Assembly: GCA_039881145.1 (NCBI GenBank)
Contig: JAYKKI010000088.1
Span: 2,643,501 to 2,707,500 of the forward strand
DNA length: 64,000 nt
Reading direction: 5' to 3'
From: Druceiella hillmani
Lineage: Eukaryota; Arthropoda; Insecta; Lepidoptera; Hepialidae
The stretch's first letter is position 1; each line of letters begins with the position of its first letter. Positions 47,785 through 60,012 of the stretch are shown here, piece by piece. The notes below the pieces were generated by a model that did no database searches, had not been told where the DNA came from, and saw only the letters and a list, made by a program, of their open reading frames with translations. The position numbers and the translations under genes are program-made.

Positions 47785-48430
47785 TGATTTTATTGAAAAG
47801 GTAATATTATACAATTTTCATTTAAGCACGATTTCAGGCATATTGGTTCTGCGGTTGGTTCAAATGAAGCGTAATCTGGAAGTTCAATACTCGACCGCTT
47901 TCTCGAGCGTTTGGGGTCGTATTATGGTAGTAACGTAGCAAATGTAGTCTTCTAAGTGGTCCAACGTCTGTGGTTTATCAACCTAGACTAACAACTTCAC
48001 TTATCCCCACAGAGAATAATCCAGAGGCGTGATATCACACGATCGTGGAAGCCAATTCATAAGGGCATTACGCGAAATTAGGCACTCATCAAATTTTCAC
48101 GGCAACATGGCACGCTGTTGTGGTTGTTGCATCGTCTTGCTGAAACAAAAGCTGTTGCTTAATGTTGAAGATTAATGCAATTCAATTAGAGAATAAAAAG
48201 TCAGTAATAAAGTATTTAAGTTACTCTTCATTGAATGTAATATTCGCGCTGCCATCATTTTTGAAGAAATATGGGTCAATGATTCCACCAGTCCATAAAT
48301 CACACCAAACAGAGACTTTTTGTGGATATAACGATATCTCGATAATTATACACGAATTTTCTTTACTCCAAATCGAACAATTTTGTTCATTAACGTAGTC
48401 ATTCAACCAAAAATGAGCTACATTTCACTG
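47785..48430 (-). pseudogene. Mariner/Tc1-superfamily transposase, C-terminal half, decayed
   Basis: On the minus strand 'AHFWLNDYVNEQNCSIWS', 'KVSVWCDLWTGGIIDPYFF' and 'QQLLFQQDDATTTTACH' follow in order, then pieces such as 'LASTIV', 'ASGLFSVGISEVVS' and 'NMPEIV'. They correspond to the catalytic domain of an insect mariner-like transposase ('AHFWLNG.VNKQN.R.W', 'VWC.l...GIIGPYFF', 'FQQDGATCHTA', 'cDLTPLDYFLWG', 'MPEI'). Stops and frameshifts interrupt it repeatedly and the N-terminal DNA-binding part is absent. The end near 47790 reads 'attttattgaaaaggtaata', probably the terminal repeat region. Confidence 0.85.
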
Positions 48431-48439
48431 AACAAATTA

Positions 48440-48575
48440 TTGCTCGAAAAAGTGGTTTAGAATTGGACTTTAAAATTACGCTTCATTCGAGCTAGCCACG
48501 GCACCCATATGCCTGAAATCGTATTTAAATACAAATGGCATATAATACCTTTTCAATAAAGCCTCTACCATCGCC
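48440..48575 (+). mobile_element. Second mariner-type end in opposite orientation
   Basis: On the plus strand 'LRFIRASHGTHMPEIVFKY' is the C-terminus of the same transposase family. It is followed by 'cataataccttttcaataaa', the reverse complement of the left end near 47800. So two C-terminal ends face outward in inverted orientation around one partial coding region, pointing to a rearranged or nested insertion. Confidence 0.75.
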
Positions 48576-50214
48576 ATTATGATGATTTTTACGTTTTTTT
48601 TTTGATATAATGTTACACTTCTTTGCTAGTGTAGATAAGTATTTCTTTTATGTAAATTAATTCCTAACTTTACTAGGTTTTTAATTATCTTAAAGCAGAG
48701 AACCAGATAAAGATTCCTAAAAAACAATATTTCTTTCTGTTGCGAGACCCCCATAGCCAATTTAGAATACCTTTTCAAATATATCTTCAATGTATAGACA
48801 CATACTTTATAATTTTATTAAGTTATACATATTTGATTTTAATATCGAATAAACATACTGAGCACATGAATGTTTATTAAATATTGAAATTTTCATTTCA
48901 TTTAGTTAGTGGGATTCCACCCCATTATTAGCGACCATTATTTTAATTCACAGTTTATTTCGGGACTACCTCATTACAAAAACTTATTGTGATTAAATTT
49001 CTTTAATCTACAATATAGCAGCAAACAATATATTCCTTGAAATCAATTACCCCATTATATTCCCTGGGTTAATAACAGTGATGCTATCGTTTATGTCGAG
49101 CGACAGTTAACTAAATAGTTAAACTAAACTCATAACTAATGACGCTCACTAAGCGATTTAGTTTGGCGCTCAGCAAGTTGGAACATTTATTAAATGTCGC
49201 GTTTAACCATGAAATTACAGTTAAAAATTGCTTTGGCAGTTTGCCTAAAGTACATAGTATATTGTATCTTTTAAGACACTTTTCAAACGAAGTATCTGAT
49301 ATACTTTGTATGATATATTAACCTAATATTAAAGACTTGAAAAAAATTATAATTTTGGTTAACTAAGCAATATCGTAACATTAATTTTATGTCAACGTTT
49401 AGCACATCAAATTTCAATTCAATTAAATAAATTCTTATTAATAAATCTTTCATATGAAACTAAGGAATGGTTAGTTCGTGATTATATTAAACAGAATGAT
49501 GTCCATTACAATTAGAGTTTCATATAATTTTTTGTGAAAAAAAATGACACCACATTGATAGTTTCCAATATGAATCATTGGCTTGAATAATATGAATTGC
49601 TTCATGATATGCGTACGTTGGAAATTCACCAGAGTGCCCATAAAAGTCACGAGAAATGTAATATATCAGAATTGTGTATTTCCTAAAATTTCCATACATT
49701 GCAATAATTCGAATTTAGTACGCATACTGTGGCTTTAACATCTTTTTACGTGCTATGTTTTAAATACGAAATTAACAATATAACCTTTCAAAACTTCTGA
49801 AAATATTTTCTTCGATCCTCGGGTGTTTGAAACGCTGACAAGGACATTAAATATGTTTGTACGATACTTATTAAAATAATGGGAGATATTATTTACTGAA
49901 AATATTTTATCTTAATTATACCTTAACACTAGCAAAAAAAGAAGAAAAATAACATTTAGAAAGAAGATAAAGTACAAATATTTGCATCAATGTAAATTAA
50001 GAAAATAAAATGAGAAGAGAGCAGAAGAACTGGAGTTTATTGGACATATGCACTTATAAAAGTAATAATTCCTCGTGCAAGTTTCAAAGTGTCACATCTT
50101 AAAAGAAAAAGTCATATTTAAAACAAAGGAAAATCGATATATTTCCAGAATTTTTCTTCCAAAGATAAGTATTCATTTAAACTAATATTTTTACTTCTTC
50201 TTTGTCAGCACGCA
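48576..50214. other. Intergenic AT-rich sequence
   Basis: No supported gene. The 60-codon frame at 49139 lies in a slightly GC-richer patch ('gcgatttagtttggcgctca') but lacks splice or family support. Confidence 0.4.
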
Positions 50215-50445
50215 CTACAGCCTGATGCAGGCCAAGGCTTTCCCAATCTGCTTCCTCCAGGCAGTACGACTTGTTGCAAGGTTTCTCCACCAGTTGACTC
50301 CCAAAATTTTTAAGTCCTTTTCGAAACTGTCCAACCACCTTGTAGGTGGTCTTCCTCTGCTCCTTGTACCTTCAATCTTCGCGAACGTCAATTTTTAACT
50401 GGGTCCAGATTTCCCGTCGAAAAAGTATCCCAACCATCTGATTCT
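50215..50445 (-). pseudogene. LINE (RTE-type endonuclease-reverse transcriptase) C-terminal tail
   Basis: The minus strand reads 'KIEGTRSRGRPPTRWLDSF', 'EKDLKILGVNWWRNLATSRT' and 'AWRKQIGKALACIRL' then TAG. This matches the end of insect RTE-like polyproteins ('..G.RsRGRPp.RW.D.i..Dl..lg..nWr.lA.dR..Wr....'). Upstream in the transcript, 'IRMVGILFRREIWTQLKI' is in another frame. It is 5'-truncated to the last 75 codons or so. Confidence 0.85.
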
Positions 50446-51082
50446 GTATATATATAAAATATGATTGAATTAATATCTCCCACAATTTTCCAATCAAAAT
50501 CAGTTTGTTCGCCTGTTTAGTTATTCAATAATAGCTCAAACACTACTAAACTAATTAAACGAACATTTAAAGTCACATTATGAAGATTTTAGAGACCATT
50601 TGCCTTTTGAATGGAGACATTCATTTTTTAAGTTTAAAATTTCTTTATAATATACATTTTTGTGTTTTCATTTCTGAAAATTACTTCTTCAGACCATAAT
50701 TTGTTTGTCATTTGTATATATTTACCTTTAATATTATTATTATTATCATAAACCTGCACCTTTACGTTTGAACCAATGACTCGTTCAATAATCTCTATTC
50801 AGTTATGTCTATCATAACGTCACGCATGAAATGTCACGCAAGGAAGACAACGTTAATGTTACACGGCGTGACGTGGATAAGGAGCGTGACGTTGGAAAAT
50901 TCGTCTTCAAATTATAAGGTTGTGTTCAGACTAGTGTGACGAAATTTCACAAAGAGGATCGGTAGACGTTAAGATAAAGGATATTGTACTGTTCAACATC
51001 TGCATTAAATTACTGTTTGGTGTGTACAATTCTTAAATAATTTTTGTTTTCCCCTGACGTTAACGTAATGAATATTTTACAG
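50446..51082. other. Spacer with a 'gtgacg' patch
   Basis: At 50810-50950 'aacgtcacgcatgaaatgtc', 'acacggcgtgacgtggataa' and 'ggagcgtgacgttggaaaat' repeat a GTGACG/CGTCAC word in both orientations. It may be a dispersed-repeat relic. No gene. Confidence 0.3.
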
Positions 51083-51199
51083 CTCGTTAAAAGGCAGACC
51101 AAGCATAACAACTCAAAGACTTTACTCGTGTTATCCTATACAGCCTTTTTGCAGCGATCCCCGCATTTAACAAACGTATACTGCCTTAAACTGTCATAA
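51083..51199 (+). CDS. Weak candidate terminal exon
   Basis: After an acceptor-like 'atgaatattttacag' a 38-codon phase-0 frame runs to TAA, starting 'LVKRQTKHNNSKTLLVLSYT' and ending 'NVYCLKLS'. The piece is a little GC-richer than its flanks. No family is recognised and no partner exon was found. A repeat relic is an equal alternative. Confidence 0.15.
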   Translation, partial: LVKRQTKHNNSKTLLVLSYTAFLQRSPHLTNVYCLKLS

Positions 51200-52069
51200 G
51201 TCTTTTCTTAGCCTTTTTTATTACACTTTGTAAAGGAGTTAATGAAATTCTTAGAATGTTTTTAATTAATTAATTAAAAAATTTAGACGAGAGGACAGAA
51301 ATGCAAAATGTTATTGGTAATAAAACGTGAAAAGCGACGAGAGTAATTGACGTGATATTGAAGGAATTAATTTATTTTCTCGTAGGGTTTTCCTCTTCTC
51401 TCGCTATTGAAATAATTTAGATTTGTAATTTTGAAATGTGTGACTTAAATACAACGTGTTAGTAACTAAGATTGGTTAGTTGTTTAATAAAGCGAATTTC
51501 TTCGAGCAACAGGGTGAAAATAGGTTCAGCTATCGTAACGAAAATGGGTAACGGAATTAATGCGACGAAAATAAGAGGGGAGGGATATACAGTCTAGGAT
51601 TAGGATAAAAATTTGTCAAATGGCATTTAATACTTGTAGTCACATACTATATTTCCCTATATTGAAATTAAGCAGTGGTATTGTATGTGTACAGTTAATA
51701 TTACATTCAGAACAAATGGTTCACTTCCAGTCGGTAGATTTACAGTCGCGTATTTTACTATTAAATATCTAAAAAGGATCGCGAAATACTCGGAAAAAGG
51801 TGGAAAATGTTTTGGCAAGAAAAGAATGAGAAAATTCAAATTCTGATATATTTTACTAGAACCGGAAATATTTAGGAGAAAACAAATATTTAAAATTAGC
51901 ATGTCTAAATTAACAAAGTTTTTCGTGAAGCATCTTTAAAATTATCAAAGTAAGACTTGTGAAAATCCTGATATTTTCAATTTTTCTTTACGAAGTCGAG
52001 ACATGAACTGTAAAAACAGTTTAAAGGTCGACGTATTCAAAATGTGGTGGTAAAACAGAAGGCACCGGA
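51200..52069. other. AT-rich spacer
   Basis: Nothing recognised. The 81-codon minus-strand frame at 51657-51902 lacks support. Confidence 0.4.
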
Positions 52070-52425
52070 TACCCTAAGCTGCTAAAGGAACCGATTTGTC
52101 TATATCCCAAGAGCTGAAAGTAAAAACAAGACTGTTCATCATCTCCTTACCAAGAATACGCGCATACTGTGACCACATAGTTTGACGCGTGATGTAAGCT
52201 TAGCAAAACTATTAACAGTGGAGTAAAGTTGCGAAAAAGGGCCCAAGAGACCATCTTCCGGCTAGATGGTCGGACCAGACTTAAAATTTTTCTGATATAA
52301 TTTCAACAACGCCGTAAAATATGTCCAAACCAGGACGAGCAGAAAGGATTAATGAAATTCTGCGAGGCGGCAACTCCAAGTGAATACACCTCTCAGTCAT
52401 GAGAAGATGACGAATGTGAAGAAAT
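52070..52425 (+). pseudogene. LINE 3' end relic (RTE-like)
   Basis: The plus strand contains 'KVAKKGPRDHLPARWSDQT', matching the 'gkRp.GRPPaRWsDqi' signature near the C-terminus of RTE-like polyproteins. About 140 bp later 'cctctcagtcatgagaagat' resembles the usual 3' tail of such elements (gaccctcagtcatgagga...). Frames are broken on either side. It is a third 5'-truncated LINE end in the window. Confidence 0.6.
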
Positions 52426-52519
52426 AAGTAGAAAAGTGTAAATCTATGGTACGCCTAAACATTCCCAGGCAGTACGAAGGATGTCTGTGCGTTGTGTAGA
52501 CAGTAGTCGAAAGCCGCTT

Positions 52520-52941
52520 CGAACATTATCATGTGTGCGTATGTGTTGTGTGTCTTTAATTAAATACGTATAAATTTTGTCCGTGTTAATGTTTGGGTGT
52601 GTTAGCGCGTGAGTGGGTGTGTTTGTGTGCGTGTGTGTTCGCTTGCTTTTGTGTATGTGTATGTGTGTGTGTGCATGCGTGTTTGTAAATGTCATATACA
52701 TGTAGATGTTTATGTGTATGCGTATGTGCGAATGTGAGCGTATGTGTGTTGTCGAGTACGTGTATGTGTTTATGCATGGACAAACATGCGAGTGCACGCG
52801 TAGATGCGAACATTTGCTTATGTGTTTGTTCGTATGTGCTTATGAATAACTGTTAATGTCAAGCGTCTGTATGTTTGCGCACGTGCCTATGTGTAAGTGT
52901 GTGCGCGCACTCTTGTGTATGTGTATGTGCGTGCGTAAACG

Positions 52942-52984
<43 letters not shown>

Positions 52985-53235
52985 AGTGTATGTGTGTGGT
53001 ATGTGTTTGTGTGTGCTTTTGTGTGTGTATTTACGTAAATATACGCCCTTATATGTGGACGTAAAAGTGCGTACGTGCGTGTGTGCGAATGCAAATGCGT
53101 CCGTGCTTATGCAATGTAGCATGAAAATGTGTACGCGCACATTTTTTGCTTGTAAATGTGTAAACGAGTGTTTGTGCAAACCTGTCAAGTTTTGTATACA
53201 TATGCGTGCCTGTGTATATGTTTGTCTATTGCAGC
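52520..53235. repeat. GT-rich microsatellite and minisatellite
   Basis: Long stretches of (TG)n, (TGTA)n and (TATG)n, with a core (TA)n(TG)n at 52941-52983. All of the overlapping frames on both strands, rich in histidine and threonine or in cysteine and valine, are translations of this low-complexity tract. Confidence 0.95.
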
Positions 53236-53409
53236 TACATTGTTTGCTGACATTGTATTTGTAACTTTATGAATCACATTTCCGAAATCTTAATCAAATT
53301 TAAATTCTAATTCCTAATTGTTGCCAAAGATTTTTTGAAATGGGTCTTCTCACTTATTACGGGGTATAATAAAAAACAGTTAAGAGAGCGTAATAATTAT
53401 CTGACGAGA

Positions 53410-53712
53410 ATAACATGGCGAGGATGACAACAGCGCGAGAACTACTGTCAAAATAACATAGCGAGGATGACAACAGCGCGAGAGCTACTGTCAAAATAAC
53501 ATAGCGAGGATGACAACAGCGCGAGAGCTACTGTCAAAATAACATAGCGAGGTTGGCAACAGTGCGCGAACTACTGTCAAAATAACGTGGCGTGGATAGC
53601 AACAGTGCGCGAACTACTGTCAAAATAACATGGCGAAGGTAGCAACAGCGCGCGAACTACTGTCAAAATAACATAGCGAGGATGGCAACAGCGCGCGAAC
53701 TACTATCAAGCC
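53410..53712. repeat. 43-bp tandem repeat
   Basis: Seven copies of a unit with 'aacatagcgaggatgacaac' and 'agcgcgagagctactgtc', spaced 43 bp (53414, 53457 and on). Units are unusually GC-rich for the window. The start of the 104-codon frame at 53682 is inside the last unit, and that frame is not supported. Confidence 0.93.
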
Positions 53713-55929
53713 TCCACAATATCCACACTTGTCGAATAGAGTGTACAGTGACGTATAAACTTTATGAGACAGAGAACAATAACAATTTGCGTCTTCAATT
53801 TCAAGTCACACAAAAACATTTTGTACCTACGTTTAATATAACTAATTTACTCTATCGCATTTTATTTAAAGCTGCTGTCAAACCACATGCTTTAAAAATT
53901 AAAACCAATTTCTTTTGGAATATGACTAGTTTACATATACAAGCGATTCAAATTAATATAACATACTTCGTTGACAATAGCAATAGTGATAAATAAAATA
54001 ACGATCGATTCAAAATTATACTTTTTGTTATGATATAAAAAATGATTTTTATTATAAGATTAACCGACGAGAAAGAAAATCTTAAATAAAAATGTTTATA
54101 TGATGTCCAGGTCAGATTTCGGGTATTATAATCTTTATAAGGAAACTTACTAACACGTTGTATACATAGTGTGAATGATACCTAATAATTATGTGAATAT
54201 TATTATAAACAAATATACATATTTATTTAAAATAAAATAAATTATTGTTTATTCACCATCCCAATTCTAGCAATACATTTATATTATCATTATTATTATT
54301 CTTATTATAGAAAATAAAAAAATACGCTTTAAAAGAACGCTGTGCAATTTTTTTTTATTTATATTTTTTTCTTCCTTTAATTGTTTAGTATATAGAATTC
54401 AAAATATGTTTTTGGGACGACAAAATGTCGTCTGTATTTAAGATTTTAAGTAAATTAAAATAATAAAAAAAAACAATTACACTTATGAAACCTCTAGTGC
54501 ACTTTAGAAATTAAGATGATTAAATTGTATAATTTAGTAAATACAATTTTTGTGTCGCATTCATTTTCATTTTAATTTTTTTTTTGAGCCTCTGAAATAT
54601 ATAAAGTATAACGGAGGCTTTAATAAAGTTAATATTTTTATTTATTAGTTCTCCGTGTTACTTATAAATTATACAATAATAGAATTATAATTAAATTACA
54701 TACCTATTATTAAAGGTCTCTTTTTTAAATATACGCTAAAAATAATGAATATGGGGGCAAGTGCGAGAGGGAGACAGGGGAGGGAAAGTGTCTCCCTGTG
54801 TAATGAAAATATAATTTGTCAATATAGCTTAAGCAATAATTTAAAAAAAAAGGCGACTTTTTATTTTTTTATTTAACTAGAGTAAAAGTTAATTAAACTA
54901 ACAAAGACATCGTTTATGTTAACAAGGGAGATCACGGTCTGGTAAATTTAGTTTGCGGTCAGCCTTAAAGTGGTGATCAGCGATCATCGGTATTGCACAT
55001 TTATAATGTAAATATATACTGTTTGATCGCAGCTTAACATTTCTAAATTAAAAGTTACTAAGAAAACTTTTGGCTGAATAGTTCGCCTCAAAACTTGCAT
55101 ATAATTTCACCTTTAAACTCACTTCGTAAACAGGCTGATACCCAATTAAAATTCCCAGAAATAGACCCCCTCGTTGGAGATTTATTATTTGTCAAATATA
55201 AATTAATTACAACATAAGTTAAAATACTTTGATTTTTAATTGATTTTATATGTATATTTTCTATAAGATATTCTATTCCAGTGTTTTTTTTAAATATTGC
55301 AGTACATGTGAGGGCGTACTTGTCCTGTCGAAAATTGAATAATTTTAGGAGGCTATTCTTCAAAATAGTAAAGTAGAGTCAAAAGTCCTTATTTTTTTTA
55401 AACGACCTCCTGAAGCGAAGGTCGGGAACTAGGATAAGCGCGCCCAGACATTGTTCAGAATAACATTCTGTTAACTTTTTATATTGCATTACAAAGAAAT
55501 ACTGAATGTCAATTTCGATAAGGTGACTTTGTTTCATTTGAGTGGTGGTGTGAATATGCATCACGAATTTTTCAAAACAAATTCAAACAAAAATTCTGAA
55601 TATTCTCGTCAACAACAAAATATACTGAAAGCTAAATAAATATTATATTGAAATTATACCTTAATACTAAAATTTATAAACTGATAATAATATTAGTCAA
55701 TATATAAAATCTAAAATATTAATAAGTTCGTTTGTACATCTATAAATCAGAGGCTGGCTAAATTTTTGTATTAAAGCAGTTTTATTTACTTTTTACGGTT
55801 TTTTGCACATGTAATGGTAAACGTGCAAGAAACACAGATGTCAATAAAAAATGTTCACAGCACTATATTAAAATAATTCGATAACGTATATTTTAATGTC
55901 AGTGTATTTTTGCCCTTGCGAAATGAATA
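53713..55929. other. AT-rich spacer, nothing recognised
   Basis: Frames at 55088 and 55379 on the minus strand have no splice or family support. A purine-rich patch 'gtgcgagagggagacagggg' is at 54762. Confidence 0.4.
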
Positions 55930-56210
55930 TAAATATTTAAAAAAAGGTTCCGGCCAAGAAATATTAGCGGTTTAAAAAAGAGTGCAACTGAAAATTATGT
56001 TGCCAGCTTTTCCTGCGAAATTTGGAATAAGAAAAGTTATTAGATATTTTTTTTGTAATTCGTTGGCTTAGGTATAAACTATTACATAGCAAAATTCATA
56101 AAAATCCATCTATTAGATTTCGTGCGAATTACGAACAAATTAACATACGGACAGACAGACAACAATTCTAAAAACAGATTTTCTGGTTTCTGTTATCATT
56201 CTTGCTTCTA
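55930..56210 (+). mobile_element. Dispersed-repeat relic ending 'acggacagacagacaa'
   Basis: 'aaggttccggccaagaaat', 'aaaatccatctattagattt', 'cgtgcgaattacgaaca' and 'catacggacagacagacaac' have the order of a lepidopteran non-autonomous repeat 3' part ('...atcggtccagccgttt...acagacagacaaa'). It is strongly diverged. Confidence 0.35.
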
Positions 56211-56551
56211 AATCAATCACTCTTTTTAAAATGTTTTCCATGTACAAAATTCACTCGTTACATTTATATATACATATGTATAGATTAATGTGACAGTATT
56301 TAATTATCAGATGGGAATTAAAATTACCGGTAAATAATTACACAAACACAATTTCCTGTCAAGTTCTATGTAAAATTGTAGATAAATAATGTTCTGACTG
56401 TAATAGTTACGTCTTTACACATGAAATAAGCATAATAGGTGAAAACCGCGTAATTTGGTAACGCGTTTTTCATTTCAATAAAAAGAAAACTTAAACTTTG
56501 TTTTGTATAGTAGCAATTGATAGCAGCGTAATCGAAAGTTACAAGATGATA

Positions 56552-56621
56552 CATGCAAGATGATATCATAGGCCATGAGTCATCACAAGATGACGCATGG
56601 CCTATGATATCATCTTGCATG
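56552..56621. ncRNA. Near-perfect 70-nt hairpin; candidate small-RNA precursor or MITE core
   Basis: The arm 56552-56577 ('catgcaagatgatatcatag' plus 'gccatg') pairs perfectly, 26 bp, with 56596-56621. After one A/G mismatch the inner 6-bp stem gtcatc/gatgac closes on the loop 'acaa'. Either strand would fold into a hairpin of about 32 pairs and one mismatch. The length suits an animal microRNA precursor, but such perfect pairing is more typical of young MITEs or hairpin-siRNA loci. A copy-number check would separate these. Confidence 0.4.
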
Positions 56622-56784
56622 GTCCCCATAAAACTGTGGTGATTGTAAAAGAAATCAAATAAAATTACGTACCCACATGTCAAAAATCTTCATAAATCTT
56701 TTCAATTTGTTTGTGTTCTGTTGGATGCATTAAACTAATTCAATCGGTCACAATATCAATTTTATGTATAATTAAACGTACCTA

Positions 56785-57330
56785 TGGGTCTTCTCGCGCT
56801 TTTAATTATAATAAAAGAAACGAAATAAAAGGAATGAAAATAAAGGAACGAAATAAAAGAAGCGGAAAAAAGTTACTTCTTTTATAATTAAACGAACGAG
56901 TCTTCTCGTACGTTGAATTGTAATAGAAAAGAAATAAAAGAAACGAAAAGAAAGAAATGATTATAGAAGAAACGAAAACAAAGTTACTTCTTTTATGATT
57001 AAACGAACGTGTCTTCTCGTACGTTGAAATGTAATAGAAACGAAATAAATGAAACGAAATGAAAGAAACGATTATAAAAGAAACGAAAACGAAGATGCTT
57101 CTTTTATGATTAAACGAACGAGTATTCTTGTAGGTTTAATTGTAATAGAAACGAAATGAAAGAAACGATTATAAAAGAAGCGAAAACAAAGTTATTTCCT
57201 TTATGATTAAACGAATGAGTATTCTCGTAGCTTTAATTGGAATAGAAAAAAAAATAAAAGAAACGAAAAGAAAGAAACTATTATAAAAGAAACGAAAACA
57301 AAGTTATTTCTTTTACAATTAATCGTTGTA
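56785..57330. repeat. 110-bp tandem repeat, purine-rich
   Basis: Five units with 'cgaacgagtcttctcgtacg', 'ttgaattgtaatagaa', 'aagaaacgaaaacaaagtta' and 'cttcttttatgattaaa'. Landmarks 'ttctcg' or 'ttcttg' fall near 56790, 56901, 57012, 57122 and 57230. Confidence 0.9.
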
Positions 57331-59713
57331 AAATATTAAGTTAAAAAATGAACATTTCGTAGTGCAATATAGTTTATTTTCGTTGCGACCTGAATATATT
57401 CCACCATAAAGACTCGCTGTTAGTAATAATGAAATATTAATGCCTACAGAATTATCGAACTTTATGATATGATTTTAATTTCAAATTGACATTATACCCG
57501 TTTTAGGCGAACTAATAATAACATTATTATTATTGGACTTAATAATAATTAATAATCTGAATTTCATGCTATACAAATTAATTAATTTGATAAGTTTCAG
57601 AAAGTTTCCAAATTGAACTATAAATGAAATGTTAAGAAACCAACACTTGGATTGGCGTAAATTAAAGACTATTTTCAATAAATGTCTCAGATGAGATTTA
57701 CATTTAAGTCCTGTTAAATCTCTCCAAAATAATTTGTTTATAAGAACCAAATTTTTCACACCTAAAATTTAAGCGTAGCCAAATTCAAAATGTTTAGTAA
57801 TGATTAACGCCGGTTAATGATTAACTATAAAATCGTAAAGAAATATATTAAAATATGATTTTCAATGAGTTAAAAACATATCTTGTTTTATGATTTAATT
57901 AGATTAAGCACTGATTTTTCAATCCTGAGATAAAAACTTATTCAGAGATTAATTGTTACGTCTTGACAGTTTCTCTATGGAGTATCTGTCAAAATGTCAA
58001 AGTTTTCCGAAGGATAAAATTTATCTGAGTAATAATAAATTAGCCCTAAGCCATATACTTAATCTTGGAAATTTCGGAGTACAAAAATTTTATCTTTTAA
58101 AATAAACAAGCATATGATAAATATATAAACTAATATAATCCATAGAATATCAAACGCTAAAAATGTTTTTCATGAGAAGGAAAATAGAGCGTAAACAGAG
58201 AAAATCTTGGATCAATGAAATGAAAAAAAAATGTTGGATTTCGGTTAAAAATCAAATCGAAAAAGGTTATCAGAAACCACTATTATCTACTGAAATCGAA
58301 TCCATTCAATCATCACTTACGAAACACAGTCGCCTTACATACATATATAAAAATATATATAAAACCTGAAAATGAATACGACACAAGTAAATGTTGTAAT
58401 TATTTAATAAAATAATAATTATAACAATAAAAAACCTTACTATTATTATTATTATAAATAAAAAAAAACAATTTCTTACCTTATAGCCCTACGTACGATG
58501 GAGAGATGTGAAAAAACAAATGATAGAAAAACCTCTGTGAAGATTGTTTGATTTCAAGTGAATTAAAAATATTATGAGATAATAAAATAATAATAAATGA
58601 AAGTAAATATTATCTTGTTTTATTTCAATTATTTTTATTTATGTTATATAAAAAAATAAAATAAAACAAGAAAACCACACTGGAGTAATCATTAGTAATC
58701 ATTTATGGGGTTGATAAATATTTCTAGGACTTACATTCAATCGACAATTTTGATATTTTTTTTTAATTTTTCATATCCATAGTCCAGAATTTCAGGATGT
58801 CAATTTAACGTTTTTCAAATACTTTCTCGATATTACTCCTATTTCGAAGATATAATATTCTGTTTCTCTTGTTTAAACAAGAGGAAAAAGGTGTCTAAAT
58901 TAGTAATTTTTACTTTGAAATAAATAAAACATTCTTTTTTATTTACTCCAATATGACGATTTTTTTCTTGTATAGTAGCCTGATAAAAAACATTATTAAA
59001 AATCTTATTCAATTTGTAGGCATTTTACTTTCCTATGATGAAAAATTAAGTCGTGTTTGACACATAAACCATATGACTTAACTAGCACTTTTTTTTCTCG
59101 CATTAAACATGAATAAAATCATTAGGTATTATAAAAAGAGGAAAGTAACTGAACAAAAGTAACCCATTGTTTAGTTACTATTTTTGTAAGTTTTCTTTTC
59201 ATTTAAGTTTTAATATTAAAGCAAATAAATAAATTATCACGAAAATCAGTCGAGGCATCATATGGTAATAAACATATTACTTGTGTTGTCAGACCAGATT
59301 CTGACATGAACAGAGCTGTAAATGAACTCAAATCGCGTCCTAAGTAGTTCTGCGTCAAAAATATGATCTAAAGTATTGTTTACATTTTAAATTTTGACTG
59401 TATCAATACAATATTTCTCAAGTTATATCACGGACAGACAGTCTAAAAAAAGTGCTCCACCAACAGGTTTAGAAACAGTTGGACACTGGGTAAGTTTAAT
59501 GTTAACTCAGTGTATCTCAATTGTAGAGTAAATATTGGACACTTCTCATGTCTACTGCAATGAGCTTCACTGTAATTAATGCTAATAAATAATACCTTCA
59601 GGATTTGAAATATTACTGAAGTAAAATTTGTAATTGCATGATAGGCTATATCGGTCAACGTCATAAAAATGTGTGACGAAAGTTAAGTCGCGAGAGTGGG
59701 GTAGCGTACTTAC
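57331..59713. other. AT-rich spacer
   Basis: No array. At 57900-58030 phrases such as 'ctgagataaaaacttattca' and 'aggataaaatttatctgagt' form a loose inverted pair, perhaps a MITE relic. The lysine-rich 68-codon frame at 58163 (with 'KIERKQRKSWINEMKKKC') is unassigned and without splice support. Confidence 0.35.
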
Positions 59714-59785
59714 GTTATGGACGATTGTTGATCCATACATTTGTCAAGTGGCACTTCTGGTAGTGCATGGTGGGTATGGCTTCTT
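59714..59785 (-). CDS. Candidate exon (72 bp) with strong splice sites
   Basis: On the minus strand the acceptor 'gaaaattttcaattccag' precedes 72 bp ending AAC at a GTAAGT donor, among the best splice pairs in the window. With one leading base the whole exon is open ('RSHTHHALPEVPLDKCMDQQ' then SSI) and would join in frame to the signal-peptide exon at 40.2 kb. With two leading bases, as required by the 60.5-kb exon, it gives 'EAIPTMHYQKCHLTNVWI' then NNRP and a TAA one base before the donor. It may be a 5' untranslated exon of the 40.2-kb gene, an internal exon, or the end of a 34-codon reading frame. The family is unknown. Confidence 0.45.
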
Positions 59786-60012
59786 CTGGAATTGAAAATT
59801 TTCAACGGTGACTTTATTTAATTGTGTGTATAATCTAAATAATTTGTTTCTATTTTATAAATATATGTGTGAAAAAGAAAATGAGTTTGTGTTAGCTCGC
59901 CCAACACAGATTAGTAGATTGTTAATTTGGTATTCAGTCTGTCAGAGTTTTAAAATCCTCTAACTTGGCTATACAACTGCTGCTAGATGGAGCACTCAGA
60001 TCGTCTACGCGC
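59786..60012. other. Between candidate exon and promoter-like site
   Basis: A moderately AT-rich stretch. Nothing else recognised. Confidence 0.4.

Noticed and set aside
52444..53264. Six overlapping histidine/threonine- or cysteine/valine-rich frames
   Set aside because: All translate the (TG)n/(TATG)n low-complexity tract.
58480..58534. Micro-exon on the minus strand with GTAAGA donor
   Set aside because: The only open phase is phenylalanine/leucine-rich AT noise, and nothing nearby supports a gene.
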